DNA of 64,000 nt from Cyanobium sp. Morenito 9A2 (GCF_024345575.1 NZ_JAGQBJ010000009.1:62001-126000), one strand, 5' to 3'; shown: positions 36,760-45,695, counted from the stretch's first letter. A program made the numbers and translations. Notes: a model not told the origin generated them from the sequence alone.

Positions 36760-37524
36760 TCAAGGCTTGCCCTGGGAGAACACAGTGATGTTCGCCTGCT
36801 CCCGATAGATCTCATCAGCCATGTCGTCCACCGTGAAGGCGGTCCAGGTAGCGGAAAGGGCCGCATCAGAGAAGGCAATGGGCCATTCGATCCTGTGCCG
36901 CTGGTAGGTGAGACCCACACAGGTGAGGTTTTGGTCATCCGCCATGAGCGACCAGAGCAGCCGCAGGTCGCCACGGTCGTAGACGATTGGATTAATACCA
37001 CGGCTGGCCTCGACCGGATAGCCCGGCAACAGCTCAAGGCTGCGACTGTTCTCCCAGCAGAGATAGTCACCGTTATCAGTGGGATAGAACCAACAGGTTT
37101 CGTGATCGATTTCCGCCATGGCCACGTGATCCAGGCAGGAGATCCGATCGATGGCCATCGGGGGGCCCTGTTGAGGGATCGGCTCCGCCCAAGGGGTCCC
37201 ATGAAGTTCGTAGGCACCGAGCCAAAGGGACTTGGTTTCAAAGCCAGGGATCAGCGCATCGCAGATCAAACGACGGGGCGTAAAGATCCCAGACGCTGGG
37301 GCCGTGAGGGCCGGAAGGAAAGGATCGGTGCCGCTGGCGTTGGCCTCGCCCGAACCCACCAGGTCATCAAGGCTTTGCTCGACATCGGCGGGGACCCGAT
37401 ACATCCGCAGGGCCGTACCCTTAGCGACACCCTGGCGCTGGGCGGCCAAAAGCCCCTCCCAGTCGACAGAGTCGCCGGGAAGGGCCTCCTGGGGAGCCAG
37501 AACGAAGACGAGGGCGTGCTCCAT
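36760..37524 (-). CDS. hypothetical soluble protein (254 residues)
   Basis: From ATG 37524 (MEHALVFVLAPQEALPGDSV) the protein has an ordered N-terminal alpha/beta region and a second half rich in aromatic residues: DHETCWFYPTDNGDYLCWEN, LLWSLMADDQNLTCVGLTYQ and ATWTAFTVDDMADEIYREQA. No signal peptide, membrane helix or catalytic motif stands out. I do not recognise the family. A frame open to 37572 adds only low-complexity residues, so 37524 is preferred. It lies 78 bases downstream of the HLIP gene on the same strand. Confidence 0.7.
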   Translation of the reverse strand: MEHALVFVLAPQEALPGDSVDWEGLLAAQRQGVAKGTALRMYRVPADVEQSLDDLVGSGEANASGTDPFLPALTAPASGIFTPRRLICDALIPGFETKSLWLGAYELHGTPWAEPIPQQGPPMAIDRISCLDHVAMAEIDHETCWFYPTDNGDYLCWENSRSLELLPGYPVEASRGINPIVYDRGDLRLLWSLMADDQNLTCVGLTYQRHRIEWPIAFSDAALSATWTAFTVDDMADEIYREQANITVFSQGKP

Positions 37525-37602
37525 GGTTCTGGGGGTTGGGACGGCAGCATCGGCCCGGCTGGACGGTCTCATCCTGGCCGATGCTGCAGAGAAGGGGCTG
37601 GA

Positions 37603-37752
37603 TCAGCCGAGGCCGATCTGGCTGAGAATGCCCTGGCCGGTGAGGAGCTCGGTGCCCAGGCCGATCACGAAACCGAGCATGGCCAGGCGGCCATTCCAGG
37701 TTTCAGCGAAAGCCACGAAGCCGAAGCGGGAGTCTGAGGAAGAGGTGGTCAT
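37603..37752 (-). CDS. hli: high-light-inducible protein (HLIP/Scp)
   Basis: This is a 49-residue single-helix protein. MTTSSSDSRFGFVAFAETWN leads into NGRLAMLGFVIGLGTELLTG and QGILSQIGLG. The E-x2-NGR-x-AM-x-GF chlorophyll-binding motif is intact. HLIPs bind chlorophyll and carotenoid in the thylakoid and protect photosystems during strong light or assembly. ATG 37752 gives the normal HLIP length; longer frames do not. A sigma-70-type promoter lies 30-57 bases upstream. Confidence 0.92.
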   Translation of the reverse strand: MTTSSSDSRFGFVAFAETWNGRLAMLGFVIGLGTELLTGQGILSQIGLG

Positions 37753-37781
37753 GGAGGGGAGGGTGTCGATGAACTCATCAA

Positions 37782-37809
37782 ATTGTAAAGCCTCTTGAAG
37801 CCATGTGAA
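37782..37809 (-). promoter_or_regulatory. sigma-70-type promoter of the HLIP gene
   Basis: On the minus strand TTCACA (37804-37809) is followed after 16 bases by TACAAT (37782-37787), each one base from consensus. Transcription would start about 25 bases before the HLIP ATG. Confidence 0.5.
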
Positions 37810-38240
37810 GTTTTTCTTGGCTGGGTGCCTGCTCGCCGACGCTGGGGCATGGGCCACCTGTTCGCCGGCGCCCAGTGCAGGCCTGAGCCCGACGCGCCCT
37901 GTCCTGAGCGTTCCCTGGCCCCTTCGTCAACCTCCAGCAACCCTTCCGCAGCGCCGGCCAGGCCATGCCAGCGGGCTCGCACCCTGGGCACGGCTTGGAT
38001 CTGCATGCGCAGCACCGTGGGGCTGGAGCCGCCTGTAGCAAGCTTGAAGCCACAGCTTTGCTGCGTCCACCGTCAAGCTCGAGGGGGCGACATGCCGTCA
38101 CCACGTGGCTGACGAGCTCTAAACGTCGGCCAGGAGGAGCAAAAGAGTCAGAGGTGAAAGCCCTGGCAAAGCCTATCGGCGGGTGAGGCAAGGGTTTAAA
38201 AAGGTTGCCAAAACCACTGTGCTGAAGGCGTTTTTGCGTA
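37810..38240. other. 431-base gap between HLIP gene and tRNA, no supported gene
   Basis: No convincing frame or RNA was found. A T-run (TTTTT after GGTTTTGGCAACC on the minus strand) downstream of the tRNA may help end tRNA transcription, but the hairpin is weak. Confidence 0.4.
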
Positions 38241-38312
<72 letters not shown>

Positions 38313-38385
38313 GAGGTGGCCATTGTGAACGATCACGCTCCAGCCAGCGCCAGGGGCCGCTCAGGCCGGTGTCGGCAGAAGGGGC

Positions 38386-38991
38386 TCAAAGCAGGTAGAT
38401 GATCCCGAACAGCACCACCCAGATGCCATCAACAAAGTGCCAATAGAGCTCGGCGGCCTCCAGGCCGAAGTGCTGATGGCTGGTGATCGAGCCACCCTGA
38501 CGCGCCTGCCACCAGACGATCAGCATCAACATCACCCCAAGGCTGACGTGCAGGCCGTGGAAGCCGGTCAGCACGTAAAAGGTGCTGGCATAGAGGTTGC
38601 TGGTGAGACCGAAGGGGAGGGTGAAGTACTCGCGCATCTGGCTCACCAGGAAGGCCACCCCGAGGGCCACGGTGATCATGAGCCAGAGGCGGCAACCGGA
38701 TGAATTCTCGGCGCGCAACAGCTTGGCGGATCGATGGAAGGTGAAACTGCTGAGCACCAGCAGCACGGTGTTGATCGTGGGAAGCAGCAGTTCGAGCTCG
38801 TAGATCCCACCGGTGGGCAGGGGGTTGACGGCCCGGAAGGTGAGGTAAGCCGCGAACAGACCGGCGAAGGTCATGCCGTCGGCCACCAGGAACAACACCA
38901 GGCCGAACAGCCGGAAATCTCCGTGCTCCTCGTGTTCGACCGCAGCAGAAGGTTCCTGCAGCTCGGTGCTGATGGAGGGCAGGGTGGTCAT
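38386..38991 (-). CDS. ctaE: cytochrome c oxidase subunit III
   Basis: This is a 201-residue subunit III with five membrane helices. The segments are FRLFGLVLFLVADGMTFAGL near residue 28, ELELLLPTINTVLLVLSSFT, TSNLYASTFYVLTGFHGLHV near 120 (the conserved GFHGLHV), and LEAAELYWHFVDGIWVVLF near the end. It belongs to the aa3-type terminal oxidase in the thylakoid or plasma membrane. ATG 38991 overlaps the ctaD stop as ATGA and gives the family length; the frame beyond it is rejected. Confidence 0.95.
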   Translation of the reverse strand: MTTLPSISTELQEPSAAVEHEEHGDFRLFGLVLFLVADGMTFAGLFAAYLTFRAVNPLPTGGIYELELLLPTINTVLLVLSSFTFHRSAKLLRAENSSGCRLWLMITVALGVAFLVSQMREYFTLPFGLTSNLYASTFYVLTGFHGLHVSLGVMLMLIVWWQARQGGSITSHQHFGLEAAELYWHFVDGIWVVLFGIIYLL

Positions 38992-40610
38992 GGTTGGGGC
39001 TCCGCTCCGTAGCCGTAGGGGTGACGCACATGGGGAGCTGGTCCGTGCCAGTTTTCCACCGGGGGCGGAGAACTGGTGAGCCATTCGCTGGTGAGCGCTC
39101 GCCAGGGATTATCACCGGCCACCTTCCCCTTGAAGTAGCTGGCGATGACGTTGTAGAGGAACGGCAGGGTGCTCAGGGCCATCAGCAGGGCGCCGACACT
39201 GCTGATCTGGTTCAGCAAAGTGAACTGCGGGTCGTATTCCGCCACCCGTCTGGGCATGCCGTTGATCCCGAGCCAGTGCTGGGGACCGAAGCAGAGATTG
39301 AACCCGATGAAGGTGAGGGCGAAATGCAGAAGGCCAAGCCGCTCATCGAGCATCTTTCCGGTGAACTTCGGATACCAGTGGTAGATGGAGCTGAAAATCA
39401 CGAACACCGTTCCGCCATAAACGATGTAATGGAAATGGGCGACCACGAAGTAGGTGTCATGCACGTGGATGTCGAACGGCACCTGGGCCAGGGCCACGCC
39501 CGTGATGCCCCCGAGCACAAAATTGACGATGAAGGCACAGGCGAAGAGCATGGCGGAATTCAGGGCGATTCTTCCGCCCCAGAGCGTTGCCAGCCAGTTG
39601 AAGAACTTGATGCCAGTGGGCACGGCAATGAACGAGGTGGCGATCGTGAAGAACAGCCGCATCCAGGGGGGTGTGCCGCTGGTGAACATGTGATGCGCCC
39701 AGACGATCAGGCCCAGGAACACGATCGCCAGAATCGAATACACCATGGTGGTGTAGCCAAATAACGGTTTGCGGGAATGCACCGGAAGGATCTCACTGAC
39801 GAGCCCAAAGGCCGGCAGCACCATGATGTAGACCGCCGGATGGGAATAGAACCAGAACAAATGCTGGTAAACCACCACATTGCCGCCCTGGCCTGGGTTG
39901 AAGAAGCCCGTGTGGGCCACGATGTCGAAGGCCAGAAGGATCAAGGTGCCCGCCAGCACCGGCGTTGACAGCACCACCAGGATGCTAGTGCCCAGCATGG
40001 CCCAGCAGTACATCGGCAACTCCATGAGCTTGAGGCCGGGGCGGCGCAGCTTCAGGATCGTGGCGATGAAGTTGATGCCCCCGAGGATGGAGCTGCCCCC
40101 CAGCAGAATCACGCTGAAGATCCAGACCAGCTGCCCCGCCGCTGGAGTGGTGAGACTCAAGGGGGGATAGGCCGTCCAGCCTGATTGAGAAGCCCCACCG
40201 ATGAAGTAGCTGGTGATCAGCATCACCCCGGCGGGGGGAATCAACCAGAAGGCAATGGCATTGAGGCGGGGGAAGGCCATGTCACGGGCGCCCACATAAA
40301 AGGGGACCAGATAGTTGCCGAAGGCCCCGTTCACCACCGGCACAATCCACAGGAAGATCATGATCGTGCCGTGGAGTGTCAGCACCTCGTTGTAGGCCTC
40401 ACGGCTGAGGAAGTCGGAGATCGGAGTGGTCAGCTCGGTGCGGATCATCCCGGCCAAAACACCGCCCACGAGGTAGAAGAAGAAGCTCGTGACCAGATAC
40501 TGAATGCCGATTACCTTGTGATCGAGGCTGAAACCGAAGTAACGCCGCCAGTCCTCAGGCTCCGGCCCGTCGAAGAGCCCAGGGGATGGGGAGGAGGTGG
40601 TGGTGGTCAT
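38988..40610 (-). CDS. ctaD: cytochrome c oxidase subunit I
   Basis: This is the 540-residue catalytic subunit with twelve membrane helices. Haem and copper ligands are visible: EVLTLHGTIMIFLWIVPVVN (low-spin haem His), FWFYSHPAVYIMVLPAFGLV (CuB His and the cross-linked Tyr region), LIVWAHHMFTSGTPP (CuB His pair), and DTYFVVAHFHYIVYGG (haem a3 and haem a His). ATG 40610 is used; 18 more codons upstream would be possible but are Arg/Pro-rich. It reduces oxygen to water in respiration. It is the middle gene of ctaC-ctaD-ctaE. Confidence 0.97.
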   Translation of the reverse strand: MTTTTSSPSPGLFDGPEPEDWRRYFGFSLDHKVIGIQYLVTSFFFYLVGGVLAGMIRTELTTPISDFLSREAYNEVLTLHGTIMIFLWIVPVVNGAFGNYLVPFYVGARDMAFPRLNAIAFWLIPPAGVMLITSYFIGGASQSGWTAYPPLSLTTPAAGQLVWIFSVILLGGSSILGGINFIATILKLRRPGLKLMELPMYCWAMLGTSILVVLSTPVLAGTLILLAFDIVAHTGFFNPGQGGNVVVYQHLFWFYSHPAVYIMVLPAFGLVSEILPVHSRKPLFGYTTMVYSILAIVFLGLIVWAHHMFTSGTPPWMRLFFTIATSFIAVPTGIKFFNWLATLWGGRIALNSAMLFACAFIVNFVLGGITGVALAQVPFDIHVHDTYFVVAHFHYIVYGGTVFVIFSSIYHWYPKFTGKMLDERLGLLHFALTFIGFNLCFGPQHWLGINGMPRRVAEYDPQFTLLNQISSVGALLMALSTLPFLYNVIASYFKGKVAGDNPWRALTSEWLTSSPPPVENWHGPAPHVRHPYGYGAEPQP

Positions 40611-40624
40611 GGTTGGAGGCTTCC

Positions 40625-41452
40625 TCAGGCGGCAACGGGGTCGGGGCTGTTCTGCTTCAGCCATTGCTCATAGGCATCCTGCCCATGCACCACAACGGAG
40701 GTGCGCATGCCGCCGTGGTAAGGCCCGCACAGCTCGGCGCAGATGATCGGGTAGGTGCCTTCCCGGGTGGGGGTGAAGGCGAGAACGGTCGGCTGGCCGG
40801 GGATGATGTCCTGCTTGAGGCGGAACTGGGGCACCCAAAAGGCGTGGATCACATCATTGGCCTTCATGTGCAGTTCCACCGGCTGACCCACAGGCACATG
40901 CAGTTCGCCGCTGATGATGTTGCTTGAGGGGTAGCTGAAGATGAAGGCGAACTGCATCGCCGTGACATCGACCGTTGTGGCAGGAGTCAAGCCGGTGGCG
41001 GTTCCGATGCCCCCCCAGACCTCGCCGGCGGGGCGCTGATCCATGGCGGTCATGGCCTCCATGGAATGCATGCCGCCGTGATCCCCGAGGGAGGTCATGC
41101 CACCCATGCGGTCATAGATGTTGTAGCTGTAGAGGCCGACGAACAGCACCACCACAGCCGGAATGGCCGTCCAGACGATCTCCAGGGGCAGATTGCCCTC
41201 GGTCGCCGCCCCATCACTGACATCACCTGCGCGGCGCCGAAAGCGGATCAGGCTGTAGATCAGTACCCCGAAGACCCCCAGGAACAGGATCGTTCCAATG
41301 CTGTACAGCACCCGAAACAGCTGGTCGTAGAGGGGAGCGTTGAGGCTCGCCTGCACAGGCAACAGCGAACTGTCGCTGCCCACCCAGAGGCCGATGAGGA
41401 TGATCGCCACGACCAGGGAGACGACGACCACCCTCGAACGAACGGAAACCAA
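40625..41452 (-). CDS. ctaC: cytochrome c oxidase subunit II
   Basis: This 275-residue subunit has two N-terminal membrane helices (about residues 8-26 and 50-70), then the cupredoxin domain that holds CuA. The ligands lie in ANDVIHAFWVPQFRLKQDII near residue 197 and in CAELCGPYHGGM near 240 (two Cys, one Glu, His and Met). It accepts electrons from cytochrome c6 or plastocyanin. A His/Met/Gly-rich insert (GDHGGMHSMEAMTAMDQ) after the second helix may be a lineage feature. It is first of three oxidase genes; ctaD starts 14 bases downstream. Confidence 0.96.
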   Translation of the reverse strand: MVSVRSRVVVVSLVVAIILIGLWVGSDSSLLPVQASLNAPLYDQLFRVLYSIGTILFLGVFGVLIYSLIRFRRRAGDVSDGAATEGNLPLEIVWTAIPAVVVLFVGLYSYNIYDRMGGMTSLGDHGGMHSMEAMTAMDQRPAGEVWGGIGTATGLTPATTVDVTAMQFAFIFSYPSSNIISGELHVPVGQPVELHMKANDVIHAFWVPQFRLKQDIIPGQPTVLAFTPTREGTYPIICAELCGPYHGGMRTSVVVHGQDAYEQWLKQNSPDPVAA

Positions 41453-41569
41453 GCTCAGGCGGGCAAATCGGCTTTCACATTATGGAAAGCGGATCGGTTG
41501 GTGCGATCGCCGGGGGGATTGTGTTGAAGGACGGATCGAAACCGGGCTGAGGGCCGGGGGTGACCACGC

Positions 41570-41665
41570 TCAACCGCCGGCGGCGAACGCGGAGAGCACC
41601 AGCACGGACAGCAGCATGCCGGGCAGGAGCAGCATCACCAGCTGGCCCAGATCGTGGATGGTCAT
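41570..41665 (-). CDS. possible 31-residue membrane microprotein upstream of ctaC
   Basis: From ATG 41665 the frame reads MTIHDLGQLVMLLLPGMLLS followed by VLVLSAFAAGG and TGA. This is a single hydrophobic helix with a short polar N-terminus, the size and look of small thylakoid or oxidase subunits. It lies 117 bases upstream of ctaC on the same strand and could be the first cistron of the oxidase operon. There is no family match to support it beyond composition and position. Confidence 0.45.
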   Translation of the reverse strand: MTIHDLGQLVMLLLPGMLLSVLVLSAFAAGG

Positions 41666-41785
41666 GGCCGAAGCAGGAGCACGGCAATGAGGTTAAGCAG
41701 GCAGGCCACTGAAAACAGATGTTGACAGATTGATTCAAACCGGCTCGGCCTGCCTTAGCTGAGGAAGTGCCCCATCAGATCCCCC

Positions 41786-42049
41786 ATGGACCGCCACCAG
41801 GCCTATCAGCTCCGCTGCACCCTGACCTTTGGGGACATTTACGGACAGATTCTGATCTGGTTGTTGATCATCTTCGTCAGCCTGGCGGCCGGCATGGCAT
41901 TGATGGGGGCGAGCAGCCCGATCTACGCCCTGGTGGTGGTGGGGGTGATCCTTGTGCTCTCGCTGCCTTTCCTGCTGTTCGCCTTCACCACGACCCTGCT
42001 CAACCACATCGCCCTCGATCCGTCGGCCGAGCCGGCCCAAGCGCCCTGA
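41786..42049 (+). CDS. small two-helix membrane protein
   Basis: This is an 87-residue protein with two strong membrane helices (about residues 18-42, GQILIWLLIIFVSLAAGMAL, and 46-70, IYALVVVGVILVLSLPFLLF). A polar N-terminus MDRHQAYQLRCTLTFGDIY precedes them. I do not recognise a named family. It is divergent from the oxidase operon and 3 bases upstream of the DUF2227 gene, so the two are probably co-expressed. Confidence 0.75.
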   Translation: MDRHQAYQLRCTLTFGDIYGQILIWLLIIFVSLAAGMALMGASSPIYALVVVGVILVLSLPFLLFAFTTTLLNHIALDPSAEPAQAP

Positions 42050-42052
42050 ACC

Positions 42053-42610
42053 ATGGCCAGCGGCCGCGAGCACGATCGCCTGACCCTGCGGCTCAGCCTG
42101 CCCTTCGCCCTGCTCTGGTGGCCGGCCTTGGGCCCATCGGGTGTCGCCACGGCCCTGGTCAGTTTTCTGGTGGGGGGGCTCTGGCTCTCCCCTGACCTGG
42201 ACACCCCCTCCAACCCCACCCGCCGCTGGGGCCCCCTGGCGCTGCTCTGGCTCCCCTACCGCAAGCTGCTGCGCCACCGCTCCTCCCTCTCCCACACGCC
42301 GTTGGTGGGCACCGCCGGGCGTCTCTTGTACCTGACGGCGCTGCTGCTGGCCCTGGGCCTGCTGCTGAAGCCTCTGGGGTTGGCCCACCTGGGACTGGGG
42401 GGGGGCGCCGGACTGCTGGCGGCGGCCGAACAGCTCTGGCGGCAGCAGCGGCCCCTGGTGCTGCTCGCCCTGGGGGGGCTGGAGGCCAGTGCCTGGCTGC
42501 ACCTGCTCCAGGACGGCGATCCCATGCCCAAGCGGCCAAGGCTGTTGCGGCGCAGCTCGCTGTTGAGACGCAGCTCGCTGTTGCGGCACCGGCGTTCGAT
42601 GCGAAGGTGA
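42053..42610 (+). CDS. DUF2227 family putative metal-binding membrane protein
   Basis: This is a 185-residue protein. The DUF2227 pattern is clear: ASGREHDRLTLRLSLP at the start, GLWLSPDLDTPSNPTRRWGP near residue 42, and HRSSLSHTPLVGTAGRLLYL near 75. The conserved His and Asp residues are the suggested metal ligands. A hydrophobic region follows, then WLHLLQDGDP near the end. The last 25 residues are an Arg/Leu/Ser repeat encoded by an 18-bp tandem repeat and are probably not part of the domain. Function of the family is unknown. Confidence 0.85.
   Translation: MASGREHDRLTLRLSLPFALLWWPALGPSGVATALVSFLVGGLWLSPDLDTPSNPTRRWGPLALLWLPYRKLLRHRSSLSHTPLVGTAGRLLYLTALLLALGLLLKPLGLAHLGLGGGAGLLAAAEQLWRQQRPLVLLALGGLEASAWLHLLQDGDPMPKRPRLLRRSSLLRRSSLLRHRRSMRR
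42542..42592 (+). repeat. 18-bp tandem repeat in the 3' end of the DUF2227 gene
   Basis: Two 18-base units (42542-42559 and 42560-42577) starting CTGTTG and ending CGCAGCTCG are followed by a partial third from 42578. They encode LLRRSS-type repeats in the C-terminal tail. Confidence 0.75.
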
Positions 42611-42644
42611 GCGCCCTACGGCCCCCGCAGCCCAGCGCCCGTCC

Positions 42645-43496
42645 ATGTGCACCCCTCCCCCCCCTGAGCATTCCTCCACCGACGCCCTCGCCGAGCTGGT
42701 GGCCGTGGTGGACCGGCTGCGGGACCGGGAGGCCGGCTGCCCCTGGGACCTGAAACAGACCCACGCCTCACTGATCCCCTACGTGCTCGAGGAGGCCCAT
42801 GAGGTGGCCGATGCCATCCGCCACGGGGACGATGGGCACCTGTGCGAGGAGCTGGGGGACCTGCTGCTGCAGGTGCTGCTGCACGCCCGCATCGCCGCCG
42901 AGGCGGGGAGCTTCGACCTGGCGCAGGTGGCCCGGGGGATCAGCGCCAAGCTGATCCGGCGTCATCCCCACATGTTTGAGCCGGAGAACGGCACCCCCGC
43001 CAGCTGGGAGGCGATCAAGGCGGCCGAGCGGGCCGCCCGCGGCGAAAGGGAGGCCAGCCTCAGCGATCGGCTGGGCGCGAAGGTCCGCGGCCAGTCGGCC
43101 CTAAGCGGGGCGATGACCATCTCGAGAAAGGCCGCCGCGGCCGGCTTCGAGTGGGAATCGATCGCAGGGGTGTGGGGGAAGGTGGAGGAGGAGCTGGGGG
43201 AGCTGCGGGAGGCGGTGGCCAGCGGTGATCGGGCCCACGCCCAGAGCGAGCTGGGGGATCTGTTGTTCACCCTGGTGAACGTGGCCCGCTGGTGCGATCT
43301 GGATCCCGACGAGGGCCTCGCCGGCACCAACCGTCGCTTCCTGGCGCGCTTCGCCCGGGTGGAGGAGGCCCTCGGGGGGGAGCTGGAGGGCCAGAGCATC
43401 GAGCGGCTTGAGGGCCTGTGGCAGCAGGCCAAGGCCGCGATCCGCGCCGAGACCACTGGCGCGGAGGTGGGCCGCTCCGGGGAGGCCCTCCCCTGA
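42645..43496 (+). CDS. mazG: nucleoside triphosphate pyrophosphohydrolase MazG
   Basis: This is a 283-residue double-MazG protein that hydrolyses (d)NTPs to NMPs and pyrophosphate. The first domain has CPWDLKQTHASLIPYVLEEA near residue 31 and LCEELGDLLLQVLLHARIAA near 66. The second has VWGKVEEELGELREAVASGD and HAQSELGDLLFTLVNVARW near 205. Both acidic ExxE...ExxD metal sites are present. The short disordered ends are not conserved. It lies 57 bases upstream of speE on the same strand. Confidence 0.95.
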   Translation: MCTPPPPEHSSTDALAELVAVVDRLRDREAGCPWDLKQTHASLIPYVLEEAHEVADAIRHGDDGHLCEELGDLLLQVLLHARIAAEAGSFDLAQVARGISAKLIRRHPHMFEPENGTPASWEAIKAAERAARGEREASLSDRLGAKVRGQSALSGAMTISRKAAAAGFEWESIAGVWGKVEEELGELREAVASGDRAHAQSELGDLLFTLVNVARWCDLDPDEGLAGTNRRFLARFARVEEALGGELEGQSIERLEGLWQQAKAAIRAETTGAEVGRSGEALP

Positions 43497-43552
43497 GGTG
43501 TGCGGGACGACAACGGCGAACCGCTTAGCTGGGAGGACCCGATCGAGCCCCC

Positions 43553-44404
43553 ATGGACTCCAACGACGGCTGGGTGGATGAGATCCACGCCGGCTGCCGC
43601 TACGGCCTGAAGGCCAAAGTGCTGGTGGACACCCACAGCCCCTTCCAGCGGGTGACCGTGATCGACAGCGAGCCCTACGGCAAGGCGCTGTTGCTTGATG
43701 GCTGCTGGATGACCGCCGAGCGCCAGGAGCGCCAGTACCACGAATCCCTGGTGCACCCGGCCCTCACCTCGGCCGCCTCGATCGAGCGCGTGCTGGTCAT
43801 CGGTGGCGGCGATGGCGGCACCGCCCGCGAGGTGCTGCGCCACCCCGGCGTGGCCCACCTCGACATGGTGGAGATCGATGGGCTGGTGGTGGAGCTCTGC
43901 CGGGAGCACCTGCCCGGCCTGGGAGCCACAGCCTGGAGCGACCCCCGCTTCAACCTCACGATCGGCGATGGCCTCGCCTGGGTGGCCGCGGCCGCGGACG
44001 CCAGCTACGACGTGGTGATCGTCGATGGCTCCGACCCCGCCGGCCCCGCCGAGGGCCTGTTCAACGAGGCCTTTTTCCAGAACTGCCGCCGCCTGCTCAG
44101 GCCCGGGGGCGTGTTCGCCACCCAGAGCGAATCCCCCGAGGCCTTCCGCCAGGTACACATCGACACCGTGCGCCTGCTGCAGCGGGTGTTCGGCCACGCC
44201 GATCCGCTCTATGGATGGGTGCCCATGTACCCCAGTGGCTGGTGGAGCTGGATCTTCGCCGCCGTCGATGGCCCCCGCTACCTCACGCCCCAGCTGGAGC
44301 GGGCCGAAGCGGTGGCGGCGGGCTGCGAAATCTGGAGCCCCCGCTGGCAAGGGGGTGCCTTCGAGGCGGTGCCGGCGGCAATCGAGCGGGAGCTCAACCG
44401 ATGA
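43553..44404 (+). CDS. speE: spermidine synthase-type aminopropyltransferase
   Basis: This is a 283-residue enzyme that transfers an aminopropyl group from decarboxylated SAM to putrescine. The motifs are [19 protein letters not shown] near residue 22, [19 protein letters not shown] near 57, [20 protein letters not shown] near 81, [20 protein letters not shown] near 105, and [20 protein letters not shown] near 155 with the catalytic Asp. All polyamine-synthase residues expected are present. The stop overlaps the speB start as ATGA, so two polyamine genes are translationally coupled. Confidence 0.95.
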   Translation: MDSNDGWVDEIHAGCRYGLKAKVLVDTHSPFQRVTVIDSEPYGKALLLDGCWMTAERQERQYHESLVHPALTSAASIERVLVIGGGDGGTAREVLRHPGVAHLDMVEIDGLVVELCREHLPGLGATAWSDPRFNLTIGDGLAWVAAAADASYDVVIVDGSDPAGPAEGLFNEAFFQNCRRLLRPGGVFATQSESPEAFRQVHIDTVRLLQRVFGHADPLYGWVPMYPSGWWSWIFAAVDGPRYLTPQLERAEAVAAGCEIWSPRWQGGAFEAVPAAIERELNR

Positions 44405-45270
44405 GTGAGCTGTTCGATCAAGGGTTGTTTGACACAGATGGCGCCATCTACATGGGCAGCCGCCGGAACCCCGCTGGCTGCCGCGTCGGCCTGTTCGGAG
44501 TGCCCTACGACGGCACCACCTCCTTTCGCCCCGGCACGCGCTTCGGACCAGCGGCGATCCGGGAGGTGAGCAGCGGCCTGGAGACCTACGACCCCCAGCT
44601 CGACCTCGACCTGGAGGAGGCCGCCATCGCCGATCTGGGCGCCCTCGAGATCCCCTTCGGTGCCCCCGAACCCGTGGTTGAGGCCGTGGGCCGCGCCACC
44701 CGGGCGGTGCTGGGCCTTGGCCTCAAGCCCCTGATGCTGGGCGGAGAGCATTCGATCAGCAGTGGTGCCGTGGCGGCGGTGGCCGAACGGCACCCGGCTC
44801 TGGTGCTGGTGCAGCTCGATGCCCATGCCGACCTGCGCGAGCAGTGGCTGGGGGCCCGCCACAGCCACGCCTGCGCCATGCGCCGCTGCCTGGAGGTGCT
44901 GCCCAGCGGCGACCTGCTGCAGATCGCGATCCGCAGCGGCACCCGCGAGGAGTTCGGCGAACTGCGCCGCAGCGGCCGCCTGATCGGCCTTGATGGCCTG
45001 GTGGCGGCCCTCACCCCCCTGCGGGGGCGGCCCGTGTACCTGACGGTGGATCTGGACTGGTTCGATCCGGCGGTGCTGCCGGGCACGGGCACCCCCGAGC
45101 CCGGAGGGTTCCACTGGCACCACTTCGCTGCCCTGGTGGACGAACTCCGCCAGCACCGGCTGGTGGCCGCCGATGTGGTGGAACTGGCGCCCCAACTGGA
45201 CCCCACCGGGGTCAGCGCTGTGCTGGCGGCCAAGGTGGTGCGCAGCCTGTTGCTTCTCCTGGATCAATAG
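44401..45270 (+). CDS. speB: agmatinase / ureohydrolase
   Basis: This is a 289-residue ureohydrolase that should split agmatine into putrescine and urea. The binuclear Mn site is intact: [18 protein letters not shown] near residue 115, [17 protein letters not shown] near 136 and [19 protein letters not shown] near 213. A short N-terminal extension precedes [23 protein letters not shown] 44401 is set by the overlap with speE. The released urea would match urea metabolism in this genome. A guanidinobutyrase or similar activity cannot be ruled out from sequence. Confidence 0.93.
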   Translation: MSELFDQGLFDTDGAIYMGSRRNPAGCRVGLFGVPYDGTTSFRPGTRFGPAAIREVSSGLETYDPQLDLDLEEAAIADLGALEIPFGAPEPVVEAVGRATRAVLGLGLKPLMLGGEHSISSGAVAAVAERHPALVLVQLDAHADLREQWLGARHSHACAMRRCLEVLPSGDLLQIAIRSGTREEFGELRRSGRLIGLDGLVAALTPLRGRPVYLTVDLDWFDPAVLPGTGTPEPGGFHWHHFAALVDELRQHRLVAADVVELAPQLDPTGVSAVLAAKVVRSLLLLLDQ

Positions 45271-45695
45271 CAGCAGGTGCCGCTGGTGCGCTGCTCCCGC
45301 AAACGGTCGTGCTGCTGGGCGATCAGGTGAATCGCCAGGGTGGGGTGGTTGTGGAGGAGGTTCAAGAAGCGCAGCCGATCGAGGCGCAGCACCTCCACGG
45401 GCGTTCGCGCCACCGCCTGATTGCGGTAGTGGCCATCGCTCCAGACGATGTCCTGATAACTGAAGAGCTCCCCCGGGCGGTGACAGACCTTGTCCCCGTC
45501 GGGACTGAGCACCTCGACGATGCCACGGCGCACGGCGTAGATGGCGTTGGCCGCCTCCCCCGCCGAAAACACAGGGGCACCGGTGGGAAACGTGAGCATC
45601 TCACTGTCGATCTGAGCCCCGAGCAGCTCAGCAGGAGTCGAACTTGCCAGCAACGTGACCAATAACCCACCTCCACGGTGAATTGGGTGACTCAT
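45264..45695 (-). CDS. cyclic-nucleotide-binding domain protein without effector domain
   Basis: This is a 143-residue protein made of a single cNMP-binding (Crp-type) beta-barrel: EMLTFPTGAPVFSAGEAANA, IYAVRRGIVEVLSPDGDKVC, HRPGELFSYQDIVWSDGHYR, then VEVLRLDRLRFLNLLHNHPT. No helix-turn-helix follows, so it is not a complete Crp/NtcA-type regulator. The phosphate-binding PGE(L/I)-x5-R segment is only partly kept. ATG 45695 has GAGGGG upstream; longer frames are unlikely. Its last 7 bases overlap the end of speB. Confidence 0.82.
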   Translation of the reverse strand: MSHPIHRGGGLLVTLLASSTPAELLGAQIDSEMLTFPTGAPVFSAGEAANAIYAVRRGIVEVLSPDGDKVCHRPGELFSYQDIVWSDGHYRNQAVARTPVEVLRLDRLRFLNLLHNHPTLAIHLIAQQHDRLREQRTSGTCCY

